From Pedobacter kyonggii (GTDB lineage Bacteria; Bacteroidota; Bacteroidia; Sphingobacteriales; Sphingobacteriaceae), in assembly GCF_004310665.1 (NCBI RefSeq), contig NZ_SIXF01000005.1, positions 124,001 through 188,000 of the forward strand: a stretch of DNA of 64,000 nucleotides, given 5' to 3'. The notes beneath the pieces are model-generated. The model was given only the letters and a program-made list of their open reading frames with translations, was not told the DNA's origin and searched no databases. A program made the translations under genes and the position numbers. Of this stretch, positions 1 to 8,556 are shown one piece after another. How positions within the stretch are numbered: position 1 is the stretch's first letter; each line of letters begins with the position of its first letter.

Positions 1-1422
1 ACAGATTCGCTATTTGCTACAGTGAATTACACTACTACAGCCGATACGGCCGGAGTAACGGTAACTGAAGAAAATTTAGCGGTAAGAACCAAATATTATG
101 CAAGGGTTAAAGCCAACGCAACCGAAAGCCAGCCTGAATCGAAATATATACGTAGCAGCGTTTTTCAGTTAACCGGGATTCAACTTTTTACGGCCATCAG
201 GGATAACGAAATTAAAGAGAATAACATTACGCTGCGTTATACCCCAACCATTGGTTTAACATCGATCGTTTTAAGCCCTGAAAGCGGAACGGCAACCACG
301 ATAGCCTTAAGCACTACTGATGCCTCGGCAGGATTAAAAGTGATAGCAGGATTAACAGCAGGGACAAAATATACCGCCGAACTATTTGCAGGAACGAAAA
401 GCAAAGGAATTGCCACTTTTACTACCATTGCTCCAACTACCTATACGGTAAAATTAAATGCTGGTGATGACCTGGCTGCTGCGATTGCCAGTGCGACAAA
501 TGGTGCAATTATTGGTTTAAACCCAGGCACCTACACCCTGTCGGCAACCACTTTCATCACGCAAAAAACCATTACCATAAGATCAACATCAGGCAACCCA
601 ACCGATACCAAGGTAAATTATAGGGAAATTGATTTAGAGGGTACTGGGGCAGGCGTAACGCTTTCGGGTATTGAGTTTGATGGAACAGCCAGTGCATCGC
701 TTTATTTCATTAATTTTATTGGCGCACAGACCGCCAATGGTGCAGCAGCAACTTTTACCAATGTAGTGGTAGATAACTGTATTGCACATGGCTCTGTAAC
801 GTCATTTTTAAGAGGTGATAGAGGCGCGGCCGCCCGCGATTTTAAAATCACAGGCATTACGGTTAATAATTCGATTGTTTACGACATGGGCTTAAATGGT
901 TCATCTGCATATTATACTTTTCACCTAAATAAAATGCAGTTCAATACCCTTGCCATATCTAAATCTACTTTTTACAATGCAGGTCCTGGTCTGTTTACAG
1001 CGAGCACCACTTATACAGCAGATGTTATCCCGACAGTTGCGATCACGAATTCGACCTTTAATGGTTTTGGTGGCAATGCCAAGTACGCCCTGTTAGACGC
1101 AAATGCTAACCCGATCAACTTTAGCATTTTAAACAGTATTTTTGCCAATACACCAAAATCTGGTACCGTAGTGGCGGCAGCGATTAGAAGTACTGGAGCA
1201 GGAAGTTCAATAAAAATTTCGAACAGTAATTATTTCAACTTATTTACAGCCTTAACAAATGGCACGGCTTTAACTTTTGGACCAGCAACTTTGACCAGTA
1301 ATCAAAGCATAAATACCGACTGGACAGCTGCAACAACTGATTTTACCTTAGCTGTTGGTTCGCCTTTAAGAAGTGCGGGAAGCAACGGGGGGGCAATAGG
1401 CGATCCAAGGTGGACATACTAA
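1..1422 (+). CDS. Beta-helix surface protein, DUF4957/DUF5123 type (5' partial)
   Basis: The reading frame is open at the left edge, so the N-terminus and any lipoprotein signal lie outside the window; the first possible start inside it is a GTG at 22, which is probably internal. The visible part begins with a fibronectin III-like stretch (roughly the first 130 residues) and continues into a parallel beta-helix of the DUF4957 kind, with GTYTL and SGIEFDG rungs. It ends with the GDPRW tail typical of DUF5123. In Bacteroidota these proteins sit directly after SusC/SusD in pectin loci and are thought to be outer-surface pectin-binding or lyase-like proteins. The pectin esterases downstream agree. 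No catalytic residues can be assigned. A terminator follows the stop codon. Confidence 0.82.
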   Translation, partial: TDSLFATVNYTTTADTAGVTVTEENLAVRTKYYARVKANATESQPESKYIRSSVFQLTGIQLFTAIRDNEIKENNITLRYTPTIGLTSIVLSPESGTATTIALSTTDASAGLKVIAGLTAGTKYTAELFAGTKSKGIATFTTIAPTTYTVKLNAGDDLAAAIASATNGAIIGLNPGTYTLSATTFITQKTITIRSTSGNPTDTKVNYREIDLEGTGAGVTLSGIEFDGTASASLYFINFIGAQTANGAAATFTNVVVDNCIAHGSVTSFLRGDRGAAARDFKITGITVNNSIVYDMGLNGSSAYYTFHLNKMQFNTLAISKSTFYNAGPGLFTASTTYTADVIPTVAITNSTFNGFGGNAKYALLDANANPINFSILNSIFANTPKSGTVVAAAIRSTGAGSSIKISNSNYFNLFTALTNGTALTFGPATLTSNQSINTDWTAATTDFTLAVGSPLRSAGSNGGAIGDPRWTY

Positions 1423-1432
1423 CAAAATTATA

Positions 1433-1458
1433 GGGCAGGTTTTAATCTGCCCTTTTTT
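1433..1458 (+). terminator. Rho-independent terminator
   Basis: The stem GGGCAG / CTGCCC encloses an 8-nt loop and is followed by six T. It lies 10 nt after the stop of the beta-helix gene, so the pectinesterase downstream probably has its own start signal or depends on readthrough. Confidence 0.85.
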
Positions 1459-1486
1459 AATGAACTTTATGCGCTAGACTTAATCG

Positions 1487-2515
1487 ATGAGAATGACAAG
1501 AATATCCTATCTGAAATTTATTGTAGTACTTATCTTAGTTACCGTTCCCTTTCTCTATCTCCATGCCCAGGATCCTAAATATCCTTCAGAAATAACCGTT
1601 GCACAGGACGGAAGCGGAAATTACAAAACCATCCAGGAGGCTATTAATTCGGCAAGAGACTTAGGCGAGAAGGAAGTTAAAATTCATGTTAAAAACGGCA
1701 TATATAAAGAAAAACTAATTATTCCATCATGGAAGATCAAAATCTCTATTATTGGAGAAAATGCCGAGAATACCATTATTACTTGTGGAGATTATTCAGG
1801 GAAGCCAAACCCGAAGGGTGAAGATGATTTTGGCAACATCAAATTCAGCACATATACTTCATTCACGGTACTGGTTCAGGGCAATGATATCCATCTGGAA
1901 AATTTAACCATCATCAATTCATCGGGTCGGGTTGGGCAGGCTGTTGCATTGCACGTAGAAGGCGATCGTTTTATAGCAAAAAACTGTAGGTTTTTAGGCA
2001 ATCAGGATACGCTTTATGCTGCGATTGAAAATAGCCGTCAATATTATCAGGATTGCTATATCGAAGGCACAACCGATTTTATTTTTGGAAAGGCCACAGT
2101 TGTGTTTCAAAATTGTACCATCAAAAGTTTAAGTGATTCTTATGTTACCGCAGCATCAACTTCAGCGACACAAAAATTCGGATTTGTTTTTATAAATTGT
2201 ACGCTCATTGCAGATGAAACTGTAACAAAAGCTTACCTCGGTAGACCATGGAGGCCTTATGCAAAAACGGTATTCATTAACTGCGATCTGGGGAAACATA
2301 TTTTACCCGAGGGCTGGAATCCATGGAAAGGCGATCTAATGTTCCCTAATAAGGAATTGACCGTTTTTTATGCAGAATATAAAAATACGGGGGGCGGTGC
2401 CTTACCTAAAACGAGGTTGCCCTGGACAAAACAATTAACAGATAAAGAGGTAAAAAACTATACTTTAAAAAATATATTAGGCGGAGCGGATCAATGGAAT
2501 CCCCTGCATTTATAG
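1487..2515 (+). CDS. Pectin methylesterase (CE8)
   Basis: Removes methyl esters from homogalacturonan, exposing it to lyases and polygalacturonases. An N-terminal hydrophobic segment (about residues 8-27, ending HAQ) is a signal peptide, so the enzyme is exported. The CE8 signature residues are all present: Gln151 in GQAVAL, Gln173-Asp174 in NQDTLY, Asp197 in DFIFG, and Arg253/Trp255 in LGRPWRPY. Length (342 aa) is normal for a single-domain bacterial CE8. An in-frame ATG two codons on is an equally possible start. It lies 13 nt before a CE12 esterase on the same strand, which fits co-transcription. A second CE8 lies at 18346-19302. Confidence 0.95.
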   Translation: MRMTRISYLKFIVVLILVTVPFLYLHAQDPKYPSEITVAQDGSGNYKTIQEAINSARDLGEKEVKIHVKNGIYKEKLIIPSWKIKISIIGENAENTIITCGDYSGKPNPKGEDDFGNIKFSTYTSFTVLVQGNDIHLENLTIINSSGRVGQAVALHVEGDRFIAKNCRFLGNQDTLYAAIENSRQYYQDCYIEGTTDFIFGKATVVFQNCTIKSLSDSYVTAASTSATQKFGFVFINCTLIADETVTKAYLGRPWRPYAKTVFINCDLGKHILPEGWNPWKGDLMFPNKELTVFYAEYKNTGGGALPKTRLPWTKQLTDKEVKNYTLKNILGGADQWNPLHL

Positions 2516-2528
2516 ATCAATAGACAAT

Positions 2529-3269
2529 ATGAAAACAAATTTCTTTAAAATTTTAGCTGCCGGAACTTTAGCTCTTTTACTGTCTTTTACCGTTATCCCA
2601 AAGAAAACAAAACTCTATATCATTGGCGACTCTACCGCAGCAAATAAAGAAGAAAAAGCATATCCGGAAACAGGCTGGGGCATGGCATTACAGTCTTATT
2701 TCAAGGCTGATGTTACCGTTGATAACCGCGCTTTGAACGGAAGGAGTACAAAGTCTTTCAGGGCCGAAAAGCGTTGGGACCCGATATTGGCCGAGTTAAA
2801 CCCTGGCGATTATGTTTTTATCGAATTTGGTCACAACGATGAGAAAGTTGATAAACCAGCTGTCGGTGTATCCTTAGCAGATTTCAAGATCAATCTGGTT
2901 AATTATGTAAAAGAAACCAGAAGCAAAAAAGCATTTCCTGTTTTACTTACGCCAATTTCGCGCAGAAGCTTTAAAAATGGAGTTTTGATGGATTCACATG
3001 GCGATTATCCACGCATAACCCGTCAGGTTGCCGATTCGTTAAATGTACCATTAATTGATATGCTGGTTAAAACCGAAAGTTTATTAAATCGCTTAGGTGA
3101 AGAGCCATCCATTAAATTATTCAATTACGTTGATTCGGGAAATGTGAACTACCCAAATGGCAAGAAAGACAATACACATTTAAGCCCAGAAGGGGCTAAA
3201 CAAGTTGCGGGGTTGGTGGTGAAAGGAATTAAAGAGTTAAAGTTGAACTTGGTGAAGAGTTTGAAGTAA
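2529..3269 (+). CDS. Rhamnogalacturonan acetylesterase (CE12, SGNH hydrolase)
   Basis: Removes acetyl groups from the galacturonate residues of rhamnogalacturonan. The protein has a signal peptide (about residues 5-23) and the SGNH blocks: GDST with nucleophile Ser35, the Gly of GRST (71), GHND at 101-104 and the catalytic pair Asp214/His217 in DNTHLS. The 246-aa length suits a single-domain CE12 enzyme. It is the last gene of the + strand group and is followed by two palindromic repeat elements instead of a simple terminator. A paralogue lies at 21425-22216. Confidence 0.92.
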   Translation: MKTNFFKILAAGTLALLLSFTVIPKKTKLYIIGDSTAANKEEKAYPETGWGMALQSYFKADVTVDNRALNGRSTKSFRAEKRWDPILAELNPGDYVFIEFGHNDEKVDKPAVGVSLADFKINLVNYVKETRSKKAFPVLLTPISRRSFKNGVLMDSHGDYPRITRQVADSLNVPLIDMLVKTESLLNRLGEEPSIKLFNYVDSGNVNYPNGKKDNTHLSPEGAKQVAGLVVKGIKELKLNLVKSLK

Positions 3270-3281
3270 AACACATCAGTT

Positions 3282-3399
3282 GTCATCCTGAACGCAGTGA
3301 AGGATCTTTTTATTAAAGTACCGCTTGTTATAGAAATTTCTTTCTAATATAGATTTTGTGTTATTGGCTCACAGATTCTTCACTGCGTTCAGAATGACA
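3282..3399. repeat. Inverted-repeat element, GTCATcCTGAACGCAGTGAAG family
   Basis: A 25-nt arm beginning GTCATCCTGAACGCAGTGAA at 3282 recurs as its imperfect reverse complement ending at 3399, around a 60-70 nt AT-rich centre. It sits between two converging genes. Related half-elements (CCTGAGCTTGTCGAAGGA) occur near 19557 and 57135. This looks like a REP/BIME-like or small non-autonomous element; no coding capacity is seen. Confidence 0.7.
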
Positions 3400-3418
3400 G
3401 CTAAAGAATAGAAAAACC

Positions 3419-3519
3419 GTCATTGCGAGAAGGCTTTTTCAGCCGAAGGAGCAATCTTCAAGAACTGACAATTAATTCTTGGTGTTAAGAGTGCTTCGTC
3501 GTACCTCCTCGCAATGACG
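3419..3519. repeat. Inverted-repeat element, CGTCATTGCGAG family
   Basis: The ends are CGTCATTGCGAG and CTCGCAATGACG, 101 nt apart, with AAGGCTTTTTCAGC and GCTTCGTCGTACC as secondary blocks. A copy in the opposite orientation lies at 38204-38351. It directly abuts the element at 3282-3399. Confidence 0.75.
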
Positions 3520-3527
3520 ATTATCCT

Positions 3528-5153
3528 TTAAAAAATGTACTTCGTGCTTAAAAAGTTCGAATCATCTCCTTTAACAATTTCATTCAATAACTTTTTATTA
3601 TCATCTGTAAATTTGGTTGCTACCAACGAACGGATCGAGAACGAACGCAATGCATCCACTACAGAAAGCGTTCCTTCAGCACTGTCTTTACGACCGGTAA
3701 AAGGGAAAACATCTGGTCCGCGTTGGCATTGGCAGTTGATATTTACGCGACTTACCTGGTTAACCAAAGGATCGATCAATGAAGAAATTACCGCAGCATT
3801 ATTACTAAAAATACTTACCTGCTGGCCATGTGGTGAACCGATTAAATATTCGATAGGCTCTTCCAGATCATCAAACGGAACAACCGGAACAATCGGACCA
3901 AACTGCTCTTCGCGGTATAGTTTCATATTGCTGTTTACCGGATACATAATGGCTGGATAAACAAAGGTTTCTAAGGTTTGTCCACCATTTTTATTGATCA
4001 CCTTAGCGCCGTTCGAAACAGCATCGTCAATACATTCCTTTAAATACTCAGGTTTGTTCAGCTCAGGCAGCGGTGTAAGGTTTACGCCTTTCTCCCATGG
4101 CATACCAAATTTCAGTTTCTCTACCTCGACAGATAAACGTTTTAAAAACTCCTGTGCTAAACTGCGGTGAACATAAACGATTTTAATCGCAGTACAACGC
4201 TGTCCGTTAAAAGAAAGCGAACCTAAAACGGTTTCAGAAACCGCCAGGTCAAGATCTGCATCTTTAGTTATGACAGCCGCATTTTTCGCATCCAAACCTA
4301 AAATTGCCCGTAAACGGTTCACTTTAGGGTGCAGTTTTTTCAGTTCGTTGGCTACCTTGCTCGAACCTATTAAGGTAAGTACATTAATTTTTCCCGATTT
4401 CATTAAACCTGGAACGATAGTATTGCCACGGCCATATATCGTATTTACAACACCCTTAGGGAAGCTGGAACGGAAAGCCTCCAATAAAGGGTAGTGCAAT
4501 AAAGTACCGTGTTTAGGTGGTTTGAATAAAAGCGTATTGCCCATAATCAAAGCTGGAATAAGCGTAGTAAAAGTCTCGTTTAACGGATAGTTGAACGGCC
4601 CCATACAAAGCACCACACCCAGCGGAGAGCGGCGAACCTGAGCAACAATTCCCTGCTCTATTTCAAAACGCGACGACTGCCTGTCGATATCTTTCAATGC
4701 ATCAATAGTGGCATAGATATACTCAACCGTACGGTCGAACTCTTTAACCGAATCGGCATAAGATTTACCGATTTCCCACATAATCAATTTCGCAACAATT
4801 TCTTTTTGCTCAATCATTTTATGAGTGAAGTTTTCTACGCAGCTAATCCGATCAGCAACGCTCATGGTTGGCCATTGTCCGCGGCCGTTATCATAAGCGG
4901 CTACAGCTGCATCTAAAGCTTCTGTTGACTCTTTTTCTGTACAAACAGGGAAACTGCCAATACGCTTTCGTTTTAAGCCTTCGGGGGTTTTTACGCATAC
5001 CGGAGAAAACACTTCATTAAATGGTCCATTCCATGGTTTCATTTCTCCATTGGAAAGAAACTCTTTTTGATTGATTTCTTCCTTGAGCCTAAATTCATCT
5101 GGAATCTGGCTCTCTTCAACGAAAATACTTTCGAGGTTTAGCGATGTACTCAA
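3528..5153 (-). CDS. GapN-like NADP-dependent glyceraldehyde-3-phosphate dehydrogenase (ALDH family)
   Basis: A 541-aa aldehyde dehydrogenase. The motif GQRCTAIK (nucleophile Cys320) and the PFNYP block (Asn188) resemble the non-phosphorylating GapN branch, which oxidises glyceraldehyde-3-phosphate to 3-phosphoglycerate with NADP. The enzyme has no signal peptide. Its position next to KDPG aldolase and the hexuronate genes suggests it uses the glyceraldehyde-3-phosphate that the aldolase releases. One oddity is that the canonical ELGGK block holding the general-base Glu reads GLDAK (286-290), so the usual catalytic Glu is not in place. Another aldehyde substrate therefore cannot be excluded. 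It is separated from the transporter gene upstream by a terminator, so it is probably transcribed alone. Confidence 0.75.
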   Translation of the reverse strand: MSTSLNLESIFVEESQIPDEFRLKEEINQKEFLSNGEMKPWNGPFNEVFSPVCVKTPEGLKRKRIGSFPVCTEKESTEALDAAVAAYDNGRGQWPTMSVADRISCVENFTHKMIEQKEIVAKLIMWEIGKSYADSVKEFDRTVEYIYATIDALKDIDRQSSRFEIEQGIVAQVRRSPLGVVLCMGPFNYPLNETFTTLIPALIMGNTLLFKPPKHGTLLHYPLLEAFRSSFPKGVVNTIYGRGNTIVPGLMKSGKINVLTLIGSSKVANELKKLHPKVNRLRAILGLDAKNAAVITKDADLDLAVSETVLGSLSFNGQRCTAIKIVYVHRSLAQEFLKRLSVEVEKLKFGMPWEKGVNLTPLPELNKPEYLKECIDDAVSNGAKVINKNGGQTLETFVYPAIMYPVNSNMKLYREEQFGPIVPVVPFDDLEEPIEYLIGSPHGQQVSIFSNNAAVISSLIDPLVNQVSRVNINCQCQRGPDVFPFTGRKDSAEGTLSVVDALRSFSIRSLVATKFTDDNKKLLNEIVKGDDSNFLSTKYIF

Positions 5154-5220
5154 TTTGGGGTTGTTGTTAGGGTTAAATTAATGTTAAGTCTATAGTTTAA
5201 GTATAGATTTACTGTTGTAA

Positions 5221-5267
5221 AAAGGCCGGGTATCAGGATTGCTTATGTCCCTTAAGCCTCGGCCTTT
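5221..5267 (-). terminator. Rho-independent terminator of the kdgK-eda-transporter operon
   Basis: AAAGGCCG pairs with CGGCCTTT around a 31-nt loop. In the - direction the stem runs into a T-rich stretch, just after the transporter stop codon. Confidence 0.7.
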
Positions 5268-5270
5268 AAA

Positions 5271-6710
5271 TTATTTTAGTTCGATAACTTTATATTTTGG
5301 CACTAAGGTTTTCATTACAGTCCAGCCAATGAGGTAACATACCGCACAGATAGAGAAGATAATAAAATAGCCTGCTTCCTCTCCTTTAAAACCCATAAAA
5401 ACAATCTCGTTTTTGCCTGTATAATCAAACAATAAACCAGAGCCTTTATTGATAATAAAGGCGCCGATACCACCTGCCATACCGCCGATACCGGTAATGG
5501 TAGCAATCGCCTTTCTAGGGAACATATCGCCTACGGTTGAAAATATATTTGCCGACCATGCCTGGTGAGCTGCACCTGCAATACCGATAATGATTACCGG
5601 AATCCAATAGGTAATGTGCCCAAGAGGTTGTGCCGCTAAGGCTAAAAGCGGAAAAAATGCAAAAATCAGCATCGCTCTCATTCTACCTTCATACGGGTTC
5701 ATACCTTTTTTATCAACGAAATAGGTTGGTAACCATCCACCGATAATAGACAGTAAGGTAATCATGTAAAGTACAAATAACGGAAGGGCACTTTGCGTAG
5801 AATCCATTCCATAAACAGATTTTAAATAAGCAGGTGTCCAGAATAAAAAGAACCACCACACCCCATCTGTCATAAATTTACCAAAAGCAAAAGCCCAGGT
5901 CTGTTTATATTTAAAACAGTCGATAAAAGAAACTTTTTCTTTAGTCTCTTCTACATAATCAGCCATTTTACGATCGTTAATCACATCCTGCTGAATATAA
6001 GCCAGCTCTTCAGGACTAACTCTTTTATGCAATTCAGGCTTGTTATACACAAACACCCATAGTCCCATCCATAGAAAACCCAGTGCACCGATAATGATGA
6101 ACGACATTTCCCATCCATAAGCTTTTGCAATAAAAGGAATGGTAATCGGTGCTGCTAGTGCACCAACAGTAGCTCCTGCATTGAAAATACTGGTTGCAAA
6201 TGCCCTGTCTTTTTTAGGAAAATACTCGGCAGTAGCTTTAATCGCAGCGGGAAAATTTCCTGCCTCTCCAACAGCCAATACAAAACGGGCAAAAATAAAT
6301 AGGGTAACACTTACCGATACCACCATTCCGGTATCATTAACTCGGGCAATAACATCTTTAGCACCCTCAAAGCCTACAAACCAGTTTCCATTGATGATCC
6401 CTGCAGTTGCAATACCGCAAAAGGCATGTAAACAGGCCCCAACAGACCAAACACCTATTGCCCATAAAAAGCCTTTTTTGGTATCCAGTTTATCAACCAA
6501 ACGACCTGCAAAAAGCATCGATATTGCATAGAAAATAGAGAATAGGGCAGTAATATTTCCATAATCATTATTATCCCAGTGAAATTCTGGTTTAATAAAA
6601 TCTGTCCAGGTTAAAGAAAGTACCTGTCTATCTAAATAATTTATAGTCGTAGCTAGAAATAAAAGCAAACATATGGTCCATCTGTACTTGCTTGTTTTGG
6701 GTTGGTTCAT
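5271..6710 (-). CDS. Hexuronate transporter, MFS (ExuT-like)
   Basis: A 479-aa major facilitator with about 12 hydrophobic segments, beginning with a TINYLDRQ block after the first helix; this block is typical of the anion:cation symporter branch that includes ExuT and related hexuronate or galactonate carriers. It should move galacturonate or glucuronate across the inner membrane with protons. It starts 21 nt after the KDPG aldolase stop, giving an operon kdgK-eda-transporter that ends in a terminator at 5221-5267. Substrate is inferred from context. Similar carriers take galactonate or glucarate, but the uxa genes nearby favour hexuronates. Confidence 0.85.
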   Translation of the reverse strand: MNQPKTSKYRWTICLLLFLATTINYLDRQVLSLTWTDFIKPEFHWDNNDYGNITALFSIFYAISMLFAGRLVDKLDTKKGFLWAIGVWSVGACLHAFCGIATAGIINGNWFVGFEGAKDVIARVNDTGMVVSVSVTLFIFARFVLAVGEAGNFPAAIKATAEYFPKKDRAFATSIFNAGATVGALAAPITIPFIAKAYGWEMSFIIIGALGFLWMGLWVFVYNKPELHKRVSPEELAYIQQDVINDRKMADYVEETKEKVSFIDCFKYKQTWAFAFGKFMTDGVWWFFLFWTPAYLKSVYGMDSTQSALPLFVLYMITLLSIIGGWLPTYFVDKKGMNPYEGRMRAMLIFAFFPLLALAAQPLGHITYWIPVIIIGIAGAAHQAWSANIFSTVGDMFPRKAIATITGIGGMAGGIGAFIINKGSGLLFDYTGKNEIVFMGFKGEEAGYFIIFSICAVCYLIGWTVMKTLVPKYKVIELK

Positions 6711-6731
6711 TTGGTTAGGTGTGTTAAATTT

Positions 6732-7394
6732 TTATTTGCTCTGCTGAATTAAGTCAAGCGCTAATTTTGTATTGTCGAATAACTCTTCGTAAAGACCTTT
6801 GCTCATCACATCTTTACTGATTAATTTACTGCCCATACCTACGGCACAAACGCCTGATTTAAACCAGGTTTTTAGGTTGTCGGCATTAATTTCCACACCA
6901 CCAGTTGGCATAAACAGCTGTCCGGCAAAAAGATCTTTAATTGATGAAATAAATTCAGGGCCTAAAATATTGGCAGGGAAAATTTTAATCAGCATGGCTT
7001 TGTGCTCTTGAGCGACACTGATTTCAGTCGGGGTCATGCAGCCAGGGATCCAAAGCATACCAATTTTGTTCGCAATTTCGGCAACTGCCGGATTTACGAT
7101 CGGTGCCACAATAAAATCTGTTCCAGCTTCGATAAATGCATTTGCATCTGCAGGTGTTTTAATGGTTCCAATACCCAAATAAAGATCGGGCATCTCTGCA
7201 TCACGGATTTCTTTCAACTTTTTAAAGTTCGGCAGGGCCGATTTACCTCGGTTGGTATATTCGAAAACACGAACACCTGCCTTATACAAAGTGCGTAATA
7301 TTTCTACGCTACCCGATTCGCTGTCCTGATAAAAAAGGGGTAACATGCCCTGCTCTAAAATGGCATCTAAAATTTTGTGCTTGTTGCTAATCAT
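6732..7394 (-). CDS. eda: KDPG / 4-hydroxy-2-oxoglutarate aldolase
   Basis: Cleaves 2-keto-3-deoxy-6-phosphogluconate to pyruvate and glyceraldehyde-3-phosphate, the last step of hexuronate breakdown. This is a 220-aa class I aldolase with Glu45 in VFEYTNRG, the phosphate-binding GIGTIK loop (74-79) and the Schiff-base Lys137 in IKIFPA. The phosphate site MPTGGV follows. Its start overlaps the end of the KDG kinase gene by 8 nt, which indicates translational coupling. The products feed pyruvate to central metabolism and glyceraldehyde-3-phosphate possibly to the GapN-like enzyme at 3528. Confidence 0.93.
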   Translation of the reverse strand: MISNKHKILDAILEQGMLPLFYQDSESGSVEILRTLYKAGVRVFEYTNRGKSALPNFKKLKEIRDAEMPDLYLGIGTIKTPADANAFIEAGTDFIVAPIVNPAVAEIANKIGMLWIPGCMTPTEISVAQEHKAMLIKIFPANILGPEFISSIKDLFAGQLFMPTGGVEINADNLKTWFKSGVCAVGMGSKLISKDVMSKGLYEELFDNTKLALDLIQQSK

Positions 7395-8442
7395 TGCGTA
7401 TTATTCTTTTTTCTATATCGGCTACAGTACTGGTTGTAGCATCGCTTGGAATGTATAATTTATCGTATGCCGCTGCGGTGGCAAAATTTAAGGTTTCTTT
7501 GGCCGATAATTGGTTGTAGAAGCCATAAATCAGGCCGGCCATAAAACAATCGCCACTACCCACCTTATCTAAAATTTCTTCAGAAACATATTCTTCTGAA
7601 ACTGTTAATTCATCAGCAGTATAAATGGCAGTATAATACCTGATACCTTTACCATGATCGAACCTGAATGTATTTGCAACCGCCTTGCAAGACGGAAACA
7701 AACTTAATATTTCTTTAGAAGTATCTGTTGCCTGTTGCAGTAACGTTTCCTTTGCATAACCCTCAGTTGGTGTTAAATCTTCGTGAAGTGCAGTGCCCAA
7801 CATTTTATTGGCGGCCCACACATTGCCCATAATCAGGGTGCAATATTGAGCCAGTTCGGGTAACACATCAATCGGATCTTTACCATACTTCCAAAGCTTG
7901 GCGCGATAGTTTAAATCGAGCGAAATGGTAATATTTTTCGCACTTGCCGCTTTTAAAGCTTCTAAGCAAACATCAGCAATAGATTGATTTATTGCCGGGC
8001 ATATAGCACTAAAATGAAACCAGGTAACGCCTTCAAAAACTTGATCCCAGTTAATATGGCCAACTTTTAAATCTGCATAGGCCGAATTTGCCCTATCGTA
8101 AATTACGCCTGCATTTTTAAGGTCTTTCCCTTTCGGAAGATAGTATAAACCCAAGCGCTCGCCATGGTAGACCATTGGCGTAGTATCAATGTTCCTTGCC
8201 TCGAGATAATCTACAATTTCACGGGTTACCGAATTATCAGGCACAGCCGATAAGTAAGTTGAAGGAACATTCCAAAGTGCCAGTGCTGTTGCTACATTCA
8301 GCTCTGCACCGCCCACATAAAATGGTAATTTATTTTCTTTTAACCACTGGCCATCCATATCGGGACAGATGCGCAAAAGTATTTCACCAAAGCTTAAAAC
8401 TTTTTTTCCTTTTTTGGATGAAGCGAATATTTGGGTGCTCAT
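7387..8442 (-). CDS. kdgK: 2-keto-3-deoxygluconate kinase (PfkB family)
   Basis: Phosphorylates KDG to KDPG. The 351-aa protein has the ribokinase-fold substrate motif GGAELNVA (44-51) and the PfkB signature DKVGSGDCFMAGL with catalytic Asp298 and the GSGD anion hole. It is cytosolic, with no signal peptide. It starts an apparent operon with eda (8-nt overlap) and the hexuronate transporter. A gap of 114 nt separates it from uxaC upstream, so an internal promoter is possible though not evident. The length is slightly above the E. coli enzyme (309 aa), as is common in Bacteroidota. Confidence 0.92.
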   Translation of the reverse strand: MSTQIFASSKKGKKVLSFGEILLRICPDMDGQWLKENKLPFYVGGAELNVATALALWNVPSTYLSAVPDNSVTREIVDYLEARNIDTTPMVYHGERLGLYYLPKGKDLKNAGVIYDRANSAYADLKVGHINWDQVFEGVTWFHFSAICPAINQSIADVCLEALKAASAKNITISLDLNYRAKLWKYGKDPIDVLPELAQYCTLIMGNVWAANKMLGTALHEDLTPTEGYAKETLLQQATDTSKEILSLFPSCKAVANTFRFDHGKGIRYYTAIYTADELTVSEEYVSEEILDKVGSGDCFMAGLIYGFYNQLSAKETLNFATAAAYDKLYIPSDATTSTVADIEKRIIRND

Positions 8443-8556
8443 TTTTGTATCTAATCGGCGTATTTCATGCTGTTTTCTGCAACGGTATGAAAATGGAAGG
8501 AAAACGATTGAAATGATTTGATTCCAACGAAATACCTCTTTAAAGCCCTATTTTGG

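Noticed and set aside
1-22. GTG at 22 as the true start of the first gene
   Set aside because: The frame is open before it to the edge and no signal peptide or lipobox follows it.
3282-3519. CRISPR array
   Set aside because: There are inverted palindromes, not regularly spaced direct repeats with unique spacers.
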